The notes: generated from the letters alone by a model not told the origin. A stretch of DNA of 14,612 bases from Bacteroidales bacterium UBA5072 (GCA_002415855.1 DIAS01000121.1:1-14612); one strand, 5' to 3'; numbered from the stretch's first letter, positions 1-8,427 are shown. Translations and numbers: made by a program.

Positions 1-3000
1 CGGCCAGCTGCAACTTTGAAGTAAAGACAATCGACAATATAGATCCTGTTGCTATATGCAAAGACGTTACTCTACAATTAGATGAAACAACTGGAATTGC
101 AAATCTCCTTCCCGAAATGATTGATAATGGAAGTTGGGATAATTGTAGTATTGCTTCCATGCAAATCAGCAGGAGTACTTTTGATTGCAGTGACCTGGGA
201 GTTCAATCGGTAAGATTTGTTGTATTTGATCATTATTGGAATAGTGATACCTGTTATGCCAATGTCACTGTACAATACAGTACTATCCCTCAAATTGCCC
301 TTAGTACAATACGGGATACCATATGCAGTGGTTCGGAGTTTGCAGTTACTATTGGCTCTAATATCGATTCAACATCGTATTCCTGGACAGCCAGTTATCC
401 CTCTTCAATAACAGGCGCAAAAGATGGATATATCAATAGCCATAGTTTTGTTTTAAGGGATACACTTATAAATTACAGCGATTCTGCTCAACTTGTTACA
501 TATGTTGTAACACCAAGAATATATGCAAAATGCGACTTAGAAGACACAGTGATCTATGTATGGGTAGAGCCGACGACGAATGTGGATGCCGGTCCCGAGG
601 TGGATACAATTTGCGACGGTGACCAGACCAATATCAGCATACAAACGACAAGCGTACCGACGCATCCGGCAGCGTTCCGCTGGAGGGCATGGGCAGAGAA
701 TACGGGAGCGGTAGAGATACTTCCGACAAGCTGGCATGAAGGCCTGACGAAGGACAGCACGATCAACTACCCGCTGGACAACCGGTCGGACAATGCACAA
801 AGGGTATTCTTCGAGATCGAGTCATATACGGTGGACAATCTTGGCAATCTGCGTTGTCCGGGAGCAAGAGATACGGTAACGGTATGGGTAGAGCCGACGA
901 CGAATGTGGATGCCGGTCCCGAGGTGGATACAATTTGCGACGGCGACCAGACCAATATCAGCATACAAACGACAAGCGCACCGACGCATCCGGCAGCGTT
1001 CCGCTGGAGGGCATGGGCAGAGAATACGGGGGCGGTAGAGATACTTCCGACAAGCTGGCATGAAGGCCTGACGAAGGACAGCACGATCAACTACCCGCTG
1101 GACAACCGGACGGACAATGCACAAAGGGTATTCTTCGAGATCGAGTCATATACGGTGGACAATCTCGGTAATCTGCGTTGTCCGGGAGCAAGAGATACGG
1201 TATCGGTATGGGTAGAGCCGACTACGACAGTTGTTGCAACCCCTGCAATTGATACGCTTTGCTCAGGTGAGTTGACAAACATCGAGCTCAACAGTATCAG
1301 CATAACGACAAGACCTGCTTTTTTCCGTTACCAAACAATACTACCCTTTGGTGTTAATGCTGTTCCAGGTTCAGGAAATGCATTACTTAACGGTTCTTAT
1401 CTGACCGACGTTCTGACCAATAATTCAGATACGGTAAAACTCGCGTTATTCATCATTACGCCCTACACCCAAAATGCATCCGGTCTTGAAAAATGCCCTG
1501 GAATTTCCGATACGGTCAGCATTTGGGTTGAGCCAGTTCCAAAAGTTAGTCTTACGCCCCTAATCGATACAATTTGCACATCCCTGAGGCCTTCTATCTT
1601 AACCAGTACTGTTACACGGTCTTTACAACCGGTAAAACTAAGGTACGAAGCTGTGTACAATATTGCAGACGCGGAGGTATTCTATAATCAGGACACCTTT
1701 GATCTGGATCCCGGACATATATTTATTGATTCCATCGTGAATTATTCTGATGTTCCGCAGCAGGTAATTTTTATCACCTATCCTTACCTGATAGGTCCAA
1801 CCGGGATCAGGAAATGTGCAGGAATTCCGGATACAAGCTTTGTCTGGGTGGCCCCAAAACTCAGGGTAATTATTGATACCGTCAGCACTTTTATAGGTGG
1901 CCGGAATATCAGTTGTTTTGGAAAGAATGACGGATTTATCCGGCTCAATCCCGCCGGAGGTATTACCGCTTTTCCGGGATATGATGATGAAGATTTGACA
2001 TATTCCTGGAATAATGGCTGGAAGGTGTCCATGAACCTTTCCGGTTTATACAAGGGAAATTATCAAATTAGCATTACAGATAAGTTGCAATGCAGGGATG
2101 ATTCCTTAATTACCCTTACCGAACCGCTCAGGTTGAGGACCGAAATACGGGAAGTTGTAGCGTTAAGCTGTCATGGTAATGATGGCACACTTGCTCCATT
2201 CACGACGGGGGGGACAGAGGGTTACAGTTATACCTGGAACAGGCTGCCACAGGACTATATTCTGGATCCCCCTGTTTATCAGGATACTTTGTTCAATACC
2301 ATTGATGGAACATATGAACTGCTGGTAACCGATACCAACCAATGTAAAGCTCCCGCCACTGTCAATATTCAGCAACCGGTAGCGGCAACCTTGCCTGTCA
2401 CCTCGTTTACCCAGTTTGGACCTTTTTATCAGATCAAGTGCTACGGTGAAAACTCGGGCATCATTTATTCACAGAATAATTCCGGCAGCAATATCTTGTA
2501 TCACTGGAAAGGGCCAAACAATTTTGATACCGTATACATCAATAACAATTATCAGAATTACCTTGGTGATCTGTATGCCGGCCGCTATACACTTGAGTAT
2601 ACCGATACGGCAGGCTGTAAAGGGATGTATATTCAGGACATGATTCAACCGGAGCCTTTGGTAATCAAACAGGTACAAATGTCCCGGTACTATGATCAAT
2701 ACAATGTAAGTTGTTTCGACGCTGAAGATGGCAGCATAACATTGAAAGAAATCACCGGAGGTCACGACTATGCATCAACCGGTTATACCTATGATTGGGA
2801 AGCAGTTTCAGGTTCTGTTATCACAGACACCGCTTCGAGGAATCAGATTAACCTGGGTCCGGGGTACTATGCCGTGACAGTTTCCGACACCTTCCTCTGT
2901 GCTGTTGCCGATACATTTGAACTGGTACCCCCTGATGAGATCGTAATCACTGAGGAAGTCTCATCATCCATTGCGGGCGGATACAACCTGAATTGTTACG

Positions 3001-4679
3001 GTGAAAATACAGGATATATAAAACTTCAGGCCACAGGTGGAGACCCGACGAATTACACATACCATTGGGACCACAGCCCATCTGGCTCAAACGAGTTATA
3101 TAATCTGCAAGCAGGGACTTATGGTGTAACCGTTACAGATGGTCTTGGCTGTGAGAAAAGGGATACCATCATACTATCCCAACCTTTGGAATTGCAGGTT
3201 GACTCAGCAGGCATATCTGATTATCTTGGCTTTGAAGTATCGTGCTCTGCAAACTCAGACGGAACAATTTATTTGGGAATTACCGGAGGTGTTGAAAACT
3301 ATGGATTCAGCTGGACAAAAGATGGGGTTCCCTTGTCGCAGGATACCTCATTCATTGACAACCTGCAGGCGGGATCATATCATGTCACGGTAACTGATTC
3401 AAATAATTGTCAGATATCGTGGTCAGTGACGCTTGAATCACCGCCATCTTTGGGATTGAGTATTGTAACCAGCAATGTGAGCTGTACTGGTGCAGTGCTT
3501 GGCAGTGCGACAGCCGGAGTTACCGGCGGAATCGCGCCGTACAGTTATAGCTGGGAAGGAGGGGCTACTACACCTGCCATCACCGGATTGAATGTGGGAA
3601 ATTATGCCTTGACCGTTCTGGACATGAATATGTGCAGTGTTTCAGATACTGCAATGATCGAACAAAATACGAGTGTACTGATCGGCATCGATATAGTTGA
3701 CCCGATATCCTGCAACCTGGAGTCCGATGGTGAAATTAAGGCTGTACCAGCTGGCGGAATAGGTCCATATAGCTATGTATGGCAGGATGGATCGTCAGGT
3801 CAAACCTATTCCGGAGTAAGTGAGGGAACTTATTCCGTAACAGTAACAGATAGTGATGGCTGTATCGGGAATCAGAGCATCACAGTCTATGATCCTGAAC
3901 CGCTGAAAGCTGTCTTTTCAATTACCGGCACACGGTGTTTCGGCACTGCTGACGGATCGGTCCTATTGGGCAGTCAGGGTGGCACCGGGGCTGCCAGGTT
4001 CATCTGGAACAATAATCCTGTTAACGGTAATGAAGTTGAAAATCTTACTGCAGGAAGTTATCCATTGACCGTAACAGATGCCGAGAATTGTGAAACAGAC
4101 ACCGTGGTAAACGTACCGCAGCCTGATAAACTGCACATAGCAATTGATGAGAGGTACACAGTATATCCATTCTGTCCCGACTGGCAAAACGGCGCGCTGG
4201 CAGTGGCTGTAACAGGTGGAGTCCGCGAGTACCAGTATATCTGGCATGATTTTCCTGAAGAAAGTGATTCGATCCTGGGTAATATTAAAGAAGATTCCTA
4301 CTCCTTGAGGGTTATTGATCAACAGGATTGTGTCACAGATACAGTTTTCAGACTGAAAGCACTGAATGATGTTTGCCTGGGTATTCCGACAGCCTTTACG
4401 CCTAACTATGATAATGCCAATGACACCTGGGATATCAGCTATATAACCGAGGACGGAGGTGAAGCCACATTCCACGAAGTTTACCCCAATGGCGTCATTC
4501 AGGTGTATGACCGTTTGGGCAATCTGGTATACCGTTGTACCGGCGGCTGTCCTGCGGCCTGGAACGGAGAAGATCTTAAGGGAAGAGCTCTTCCGGTTGA
4601 TTCGTATTATTACGTAATTGAGCTGAATAACGACGAAAAAGATTCCACCCTTAAGGGTACGGTTACCATCATACGGTAA
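1..4679 (+). CDS. Giant T9SS-exported, multi-repeat surface adhesin-like protein (5' end missing)
   Basis: The frame is open from the window edge (first full codon at base 3), so the true start lies upstream and 1558 residues are visible. Reading along: 3-266 is a HYR/Ig-like module with the motifs AICKDVTLQLD and DNGSWDNC. Bases 267-1841 hold five PKD-like modules of about 105 residues, each with an IDTICxG-type start, an N-x-SD turn, a late C-x-G and a VWVEP-type linker. Bases 1857-4364 hold about ten SprB-type repeats. Bases 4365-4676 form a CHU_C / gliding-motility C-terminal domain (C-x4-TAFTPN, a VYDRLGNLVY core, W-N-G, final GTVTIIR). In this phylum that domain targets proteins to T9SS for export to the cell surface or medium. 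The architecture resembles SprB-like adhesins, so attachment or gliding is inferred; no catalytic domain is visible. The PorP/SprF gene follows after 139 bases. The family assignment is secure; the ligand is unknown. Confidence 0.9.
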   Translation, partial: ASCNFEVKTIDNIDPVAICKDVTLQLDETTGIANLLPEMIDNGSWDNCSIASMQISRSTFDCSDLGVQSVRFVVFDHYWNSDTCYANVTVQYSTIPQIALSTIRDTICSGSEFAVTIGSNIDSTSYSWTASYPSSITGAKDGYINSHSFVLRDTLINYSDSAQLVTYVVTPRIYAKCDLEDTVIYVWVEPTTNVDAGPEVDTICDGDQTNISIQTTSVPTHPAAFRWRAWAENTGAVEILPTSWHEGLTKDSTINYPLDNRSDNAQRVFFEIESYTVDNLGNLRCPGARDTVTVWVEPTTNVDAGPEVDTICDGDQTNISIQTTSAPTHPAAFRWRAWAENTGAVEILPTSWHEGLTKDSTINYPLDNRTDNAQRVFFEIESYTVDNLGNLRCPGARDTVSVWVEPTTTVVATPAIDTLCSGELTNIELNSISITTRPAFFRYQTILPFGVNAVPGSGNALLNGSYLTDVLTNNSDTVKLALFIITPYTQNASGLEKCPGISDTVSIWVEPVPKVSLTPLIDTICTSLRPSILTSTVTRSLQPVKLRYEAVYNIADAEVFYNQDTFDLDPGHIFIDSIVNYSDVPQQVIFITYPYLIGPTGIRKCAGIPDTSFVWVAPKLRVIIDTVSTFIGGRNISCFGKNDGFIRLNPAGGITAFPGYDDEDLTYSWNNGWKVSMNLSGLYKGNYQISITDKLQCRDDSLITLTEPLRLRTEIREVVALSCHGNDGTLAPFTTGGTEGYSYTWNRLPQDYILDPPVYQDTLFNTIDGTYELLVTDTNQCKAPATVNIQQPVAATLPVTSFTQFGPFYQIKCYGENSGIIYSQNNSGSNILYHWKGPNNFDTVYINNNYQNYLGDLYAGRYTLEYTDTAGCKGMYIQDMIQPEPLVIKQVQMSRYYDQYNVSCFDAEDGSITLKEITGGHDYASTGYTYDWEAVSGSVITDTASRNQINLGPGYYAVTVSDTFLCAVADTFELVPPDEIVITEEVSSSIAGGYNLNCYGENTGYIKLQATGGDPTNYTYHWDHSPSGSNELYNLQAGTYGVTVTDGLGCEKRDTIILSQPLELQVDSAGISDYLGFEVSCSANSDGTIYLGITGGVENYGFSWTKDGVPLSQDTSFIDNLQAGSYHVTVTDSNNCQISWSVTLESPPSLGLSIVTSNVSCTGAVLGSATAGVTGGIAPYSYSWEGGATTPAITGLNVGNYALTVLDMNMCSVSDTAMIEQNTSVLIGIDIVDPISCNLESDGEIKAVPAGGIGPYSYVWQDGSSGQTYSGVSEGTYSVTVTDSDGCIGNQSITVYDPEPLKAVFSITGTRCFGTADGSVLLGSQGGTGAARFIWNNNPVNGNEVENLTAGSYPLTVTDAENCETDTVVNVPQPDKLHIAIDERYTVYPFCPDWQNGALAVAVTGGVREYQYIWHDFPEESDSILGNIKEDSYSLRVIDQQDCVTDTVFRLKALNDVCLGIPTAFTPNYDNANDTWDISYITEDGGEATFHEVYPNGVIQVYDRLGNLVYRCTGGCPAAWNGEDLKGRALPVDSYYYVIELNNDEKDSTLKGTVTIIR
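558..1205 (+). repeat. Two tandem 324-bp near-identical PKD-like module copies inside the adhesin gene
   Basis: Copy 1 is 558-881 and copy 2 is 882-1205, each exactly 108 codons and in frame. Both begin at the VWVEP linker codons. Aligning them by eye gives 7 mismatches (about 98% identity): four are synonymous and three change a residue (V/A, S/T, T/S). The linker recurs at 1206 and stays alike for about 22 bases before module 4 diverges. My hand count gives about 55% GC for copy 1, against about 36% over the sampled flank lines 301-360 and 421-480. This points to a recent duplication or gene conversion of a module whose composition differs from its surroundings. Confidence 0.95.
1857..4364 (+). 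repeat. Array of about ten diverged SprB-type protein repeats
   Basis: These are protein-level repeats of roughly 75-95 residues. Each follows the pattern: a Cys near the start (SCFGKNDG, KCYGENSG, NCYGENTG, RCFGTADG and variants), a GG or G-G-x-x-x-Y turn, Y-x-W, an aromatic or Gly-rich L-x-A/G-x-Y segment, then VTVTD-x-x-x-C and a closing P. Clear closings are LTEP, IQQP, IQP, VPP, SQP, ESP and VPQP. The pattern matches the SprB repeat family of gliding adhesins. Unlike the PKD-like pair upstream, no two units are similar at DNA level, so this array is old. Exact unit boundaries are approximate. Confidence 0.85.
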
Positions 4680-4780
4680 CAACCTCATCAGTTCCACGTC
4701 TTGTTTTCATCTATACCTGGATCAATTCTAACATTTTATCTGGAGTTACGTATTATATAAGCTGGTACACCTAAAACCCG

Positions 4781-4788
4781 TAATATTG
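4781..4788 (+). promoter_or_regulatory. Weak candidate -7 element before the PorP/SprF gene
   Basis: TAATATTG matches the Bacteroidota -7 consensus TAnnTTTG at five of six fixed positions and lies about 30 bases before the PorP/SprF start codon. No convincing TTTG is seen at the expected upstream distance. The gene could equally be read through from the adhesin gene. The rest of the 4680-4818 gap shows no strong hairpin followed by a T-run. Confidence 0.2.
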
Positions 4789-4818
4789 CCTTTTCTAACA
4801 ATGATACTGCTGTTTTGA

Positions 4819-5820
4819 ATGAAGATCATCCCTAAGATATTGCTGTTGTTCCTGGTTCTTGCATCTTTTATCCCTGGAATGTCGCAGCAGTTGCCCAGGT
4901 TCAGCCAGTACTATTCAAATGAATTCCTTATCAATCCATCAGTAGCCGGATGTGATGGCAGAACGGTAATAAATCTTGCTGCGCGGAAGCAATGGGTGGG
5001 ATTCGCGAATTATACGCCAAGTTCATACATGCTTAGTTTACAGGGCAGAATACTTAAAACAGGGTATAGTCTTAAATCAGGGTCAAGAGGGAGTGTCTAC
5101 AGAAAAGGCCGGCAGGGACGCGTTGGACTCGGGGCTATCCTTTATCACGATGAAAATGGGGCAGTTGAACGCACTGGCGGACAATTCAGTTATGCCTACC
5201 ATCTTTTCATCAGGAACGCACAACTTTCATTTGGCCTTACCGGCAATGTATTTCAATACCGTATAAACCCTGAAAAGGCTGAATTGAAGGATCCGGATAT
5301 CGATCCCCTGAACAGTCTCATTGGCAAATCAACCGTTGTTCCGGATGCCGGAATAGGGATCAATTTCATGACCGGAAAATATCATGTCGGTGTAGCAGTA
5401 GCCCAGGTATTTCAATCCAAGCTGAAAATAGGGAACAGCGCTGATTACAGTAGTTCTGAGGCAGTACAACTGCTGAGGCATTATTATGTTTTGGCGGATT
5501 ACCGTTATGCATTGCCGGGTAAACCCAATTGGGAAATCGAACCGTCGACGATGATTCTATTGAATGAAATGCTGCGGATACAAGCCGATGTTACCCTGAA
5601 AGCATATTATAACCGGCAATACTGGTTTGGCTTGTCCGGAAGAACCACAGGAGAGATCATCCTCATGGGCGGATTAAAATACCACAGGTATTATTTTGGT
5701 TATTCCTTTGATTACGGATTCAACGGGATATCGCAATATACCTATGGTTCTCATGAAATATGCATTACTGCAAAATTCGGAGATACAGCAAGACGATACA
5801 GGTGGTTGGACAGGTATTAA
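4819..5820 (+). CDS. PorP/SprF-family T9SS-associated outer-membrane protein
   Basis: A 333-residue protein, the usual size for the family. Residues 1-23 are a signal peptide (Lys start, hydrophobic core LLLFLVLASF, then PGMSQ). The mature protein opens with QLPRFSQYYSNEFLINPSVAG, the hallmark FSQY / INP-x-x-AG start of PorP/SprF proteins, followed by RKQWVGF. The C-terminus alternates aromatic and polar residues (YYFGYSFDYGFNG, then SHEICITAKF), typical of an outer-membrane beta-barrel. An in-frame TGA at 4816-4818 directly precedes the ATG and fixes the start. In Flavobacterium johnsoniae, SprF is needed to secrete the adhesin SprB; lying directly downstream of a CHU_C-tagged adhesin, this protein is inferred to be its dedicated export or attachment partner. 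The family is near certain; the pairing is inference. Confidence 0.93.
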   Translation: MKIIPKILLLFLVLASFIPGMSQQLPRFSQYYSNEFLINPSVAGCDGRTVINLAARKQWVGFANYTPSSYMLSLQGRILKTGYSLKSGSRGSVYRKGRQGRVGLGAILYHDENGAVERTGGQFSYAYHLFIRNAQLSFGLTGNVFQYRINPEKAELKDPDIDPLNSLIGKSTVVPDAGIGINFMTGKYHVGVAVAQVFQSKLKIGNSADYSSSEAVQLLRHYYVLADYRYALPGKPNWEIEPSTMILLNEMLRIQADVTLKAYYNRQYWFGLSGRTTGEIILMGGLKYHRYYFGYSFDYGFNGISQYTYGSHEICITAKFGDTARRYRWLDRY

Positions 5821-5848
5821 TAAGGATGGGGGACAGGGGATGAGCATG

Positions 5849-8353
5849 TTAAGAACCTGTCGTTTGTTCTTTGACTTTAATCCTTTTCCTATATTCCCAA
5901 AAACCCGTTCCAAGAACCATCAATACGAGCAGCAGAGAGCATGCAAAAGAAACCTTTTCACCCTGGAAGTAACTTCTGGGATGGAATCTGAATTCGATGG
6001 TATGATTGCCGGCCGGAACACGCATGGCCCGCAGCAAGTAATCAGCCCTGAAATGTGGAACCGGCTTATTATCTACAAAAGCCTGCCAACCTTTGTCATA
6101 AAAAACTTCGGAAAAAACAGCCAGTTGTTCTGTAGCAGCGGATGAGTTATACTTCAGATAGTTTGCCCTGTATTCTGTCAGTTTTATTTGTGCGCTGCTA
6201 TCGGAGAGCAACGTCAGTCCTTCCAGTTCCTTTGAAAAGCGAGTATCTATTACAGCTTCACTGGAGGGGTTGAAAGCTGCAACTGCGGCTATTTCTTCAT
6301 CAGCATTGGCTACTATCTTTGCCTGTCCAACAAACCAGGCATTTCCCAGTTCATACTTATTGACAAGCGGAGGCGCGTCGGTATTGTAAATGATGTACCG
6401 TGTATTCAGCATATTAATTACGCCCAGGGTGGCCAGGGTCGAATCAAGGGCTGCCGGAACAGGTCTTCTCTGCATGGTCCCTATAATGCTGTTGATTTCA
6501 TTGCCAATGCAGTGATCGAAAAGTTCCTGGTACCTCCGCATCTTGGCCCCATGGTAACCGCCCAATGATTTGTGAAACCACGATGTACTGGCATCCTGTA
6601 ATACACTAACGGTGAGGTTAAGTACCCTGAAATCAGGGTCATTATCCCTGAGAATAACCATGTCGGCAGTAGAGGGGGTAAAGGGGGTTTTATCCTCCTT
6701 CTTAGAAACGAAATCTTTGCTGCTGAGGTACCTTTTGTTAACAGGCCACATATCAGCCAGGAATAGCAGTGAGAATAACAATATCAGCGTGTTAAACTTT
6801 ATTTTCTTCATATAAGCGACATACGCAAGTATCGCGGTCAAACAGATGAACACCAGCGAACGAAAGGCATCTGAACGCAACAGGGCAAGGCGGTCCTGCT
6901 GCAGGGCATCAACGATGCCATCCAACCCCTGCGAACGAAATTGTTCGTCATAAGGAGCTGTCATATCGAATGAGCCTGAGACCAATATAAGCAGTAAAAC
7001 CAATCCGCCAAGCCCAAAAAACGAGTATTTCATCGCTTTGATAAATTTCATTCTGGGAGTTTCGTTGGTGATGAGCTCCTTCAGTGTCAGGGCAGCCAGC
7101 AGAGGCATGGCAAATTCAGCGATAATGAGGGTCATGGAGACAGTCCTGAATTTGTTATACCCCGGGAAATAGTCAAGCATCAAATTCGTAAGAAATGAAA
7201 AGTTATGTCCCCAGGCTAACAGGATGGACATACACGTGATGGTGAACAGCCACCATTTAACAGGACCTTTGACAATAAACATACCCAGTACGAAGAGGAA
7301 TACCACAACGGCCCCTGCATATACAGGACCGGATGTGCTGGGCTGGGTTCCCCAGTAAAGTGGTACATTGCTTATAAAACTCTTGGCCTGAGAAGCGCCG
7401 TAAGTGTTCTTAATGTATTCATAAGTGTGCGATCCCTTTTTCAGGGCTCCGGCAGAGCTTCCGCCCCTGAAATTCGGTATGAGCAGTGTGAAAGTTTCAC
7501 CGGTACCATAACTCCATTGGGTGGCATAGTCCTTGTCCAATCCTGAGGTTTTGTTTTCTGCATTTACAGAAAGTTCTGATTTTCCACGGATTGAATACTT
7601 GCCATATTCATAGGTTGTGTACAGCGAACCGAAATTTGCCCCGATAGCCAGTAAAACGAACAAAAAAATCCATGGCATGGGCATCAGGAAATTTTTCCAG
7701 TCTTTGGTCCGGATGGCTGTGATCAGCTCAAAAATGCCCAGCACAAAAATGATCAGCAAGGTGTAATATGTTATTTGCAGGTGGTTAACGAGGATTTGCA
7801 TACCCAGAAAAACACCGGCAACCATGCTCCCCAAAATTGCTTTGCCTCTGAATGCGGCGTAGACGCCTGCTATGATGGGCGGCATATAACCCAGCGCCAG
7901 CACCTTGGAAACGTGACCTGCCTGGATAATGATAAAGAAGTAGGAGGAAAAGGCATAGGCAATGGCACCTGCAAAGCTTATCCATGGGTTAATCCCGAAC
8001 AGTAGCAGGGCAATATATGCACCGACAAGATACAGAAAAATAAAGCTGACCGGCCTGAATTCATTCAGGGTAAATACGTAATGCAGCTTGCGTAACAGAT
8101 TGCTCTTGTATTGCGTTGATATCAAATAAGCAGGCATCCCCGCAAACATACTGTTAGTCCACAAAGGCTCTTCTCCATATTTTTCACGATGGTCGACAAT
8201 TTCTTTTGACATGCCTTTAAACTGGACAATATCGTGCTGGCTGATCTTCTTTCCTTCAAGAACATCGGGAATAAAGTAGGCAAGGGACAGGAAAAAGAAA
8301 ATAATTACCGGAGCTCCGTATTGCAGGATTATTTTAAGGGCTGATCTGTTCAT
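5849..8353 (-). CDS. YfhO-family polytopic membrane protein (GT-C-like)
   Basis: The product has 834 residues from the preferred ATG at 8353. Bacteroidota YfhO proteins typically open as seen here: a hydrophobic helix, then FIPDVLEGKKISQHD, a KGMSKEI stretch and W-TNSMFAGMPAY. About a dozen hydrophobic segments lie in the first two thirds. An extracytoplasmic domain follows (roughly residues 540-790, including the stretch from NDPDFRVLNL to RYIIYNTDAPP), and one last helix lies before a basic tail. YfhO proteins are thought to be GT-C-fold, using polyprenyl-phosphate sugars to glycosylate surface polymers; Asp41 in the first outer loop is a candidate functional acid. An in-frame ATG at 8407 would add 18 residues, but the extension is polar and overlaps the candidate promoter, so 8353 is preferred. 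Substrate unknown. The gene converges with the PorP/SprF gene, with 28 bases between. Confidence 0.88.
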   Translation of the reverse strand: MNRSALKIILQYGAPVIIFFFLSLAYFIPDVLEGKKISQHDIVQFKGMSKEIVDHREKYGEEPLWTNSMFAGMPAYLISTQYKSNLLRKLHYVFTLNEFRPVSFIFLYLVGAYIALLLFGINPWISFAGAIAYAFSSYFFIIIQAGHVSKVLALGYMPPIIAGVYAAFRGKAILGSMVAGVFLGMQILVNHLQITYYTLLIIFVLGIFELITAIRTKDWKNFLMPMPWIFLFVLLAIGANFGSLYTTYEYGKYSIRGKSELSVNAENKTSGLDKDYATQWSYGTGETFTLLIPNFRGGSSAGALKKGSHTYEYIKNTYGASQAKSFISNVPLYWGTQPSTSGPVYAGAVVVFLFVLGMFIVKGPVKWWLFTITCMSILLAWGHNFSFLTNLMLDYFPGYNKFRTVSMTLIIAEFAMPLLAALTLKELITNETPRMKFIKAMKYSFFGLGGLVLLLILVSGSFDMTAPYDEQFRSQGLDGIVDALQQDRLALLRSDAFRSLVFICLTAILAYVAYMKKIKFNTLILLFSLLFLADMWPVNKRYLSSKDFVSKKEDKTPFTPSTADMVILRDNDPDFRVLNLTVSVLQDASTSWFHKSLGGYHGAKMRRYQELFDHCIGNEINSIIGTMQRRPVPAALDSTLATLGVINMLNTRYIIYNTDAPPLVNKYELGNAWFVGQAKIVANADEEIAAVAAFNPSSEAVIDTRFSKELEGLTLLSDSSAQIKLTEYRANYLKYNSSAATEQLAVFSEVFYDKGWQAFVDNKPVPHFRADYLLRAMRVPAGNHTIEFRFHPRSYFQGEKVSFACSLLLVLMVLGTGFWEYRKRIKVKEQTTGS

Positions 8354-8367
8354 GACTGCTTTTTTAT

Positions 8368-8399
8368 GTAAAGTAAAGTTAAATTTGCAGTCGTTCAAA
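8368..8399 (-). promoter_or_regulatory. Candidate promoter for the YfhO-family gene
   Basis: On the minus strand TTTG (8399-8396) is followed after 20 bases by TACTTTAC (8375-8368), a partial match to TAnnTTTG. An overlapping alternative is TAACTTTA, which matches the -7 element better but is closer to the TTTG than usual. Either one would give a very short leader before the ATG at 8353 and would rule out a start at 8407. Confidence 0.3.
8380..8387 (+). promoter_or_regulatory. -7 element of the sugar operon promoter
   Basis: TAAATTTG is a perfect match to the Bacteroidota -7 consensus TAnnTTTG, 40 bases before the ATG of the GT56 gene. About 20 bases upstream lies only a T-rich stretch (8360-8365) rather than an exact TTTG. 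It is placed to drive the whole five-gene operon, and it interleaves with the minus-strand promoter candidate. Confidence 0.5.
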
Positions 8400-8427
8400 G
8401 CATTCATGCCAAAATTTATTCAGACAC

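Noticed and set aside
537..1124. Repeated antisense open frames giving near-identical proteins
   Set aside because: They arise only because the sense 324-bp duplication keeps the opposite frames open. They have no family likeness.
4647..4658. Perfect 12-base palindrome ACCCTTAAGGGT
   Set aside because: It lies within the coding sequence of the conserved CHU_C end (Thr-Leu-Lys-Gly) and has no partner site or spacing that would suggest an operator.
4662..4680. Hairpin GTTACC / GGTAAC across the adhesin stop codon as a terminator
   Set aside because: The stem is only 6 bp and no T-run follows, so it is not supported as an intrinsic terminator.
3963..4697. A 244-codon open frame antisense to the adhesin gene
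   Set aside because: Its translation shows no recognisable domain, and it is fully explained by the sense gene, which has clear SprB and CHU_C motifs. It is a shadow frame.
5832..5861. Inverted repeat GACAGG / CCTGTC between the convergent PorP/SprF and YfhO genes
   Set aside because: The stem is 6 bp with an 18-base loop and has no proper T-run on either strand. Too weak to call a bidirectional terminator.
8354..8407. Eighteen-residue N-terminal extension of the YfhO protein
   Set aside because: It is polar, unlike the family's start, and overlaps the minus-strand promoter candidate. The ATG at 8353 gives the typical N-terminus.
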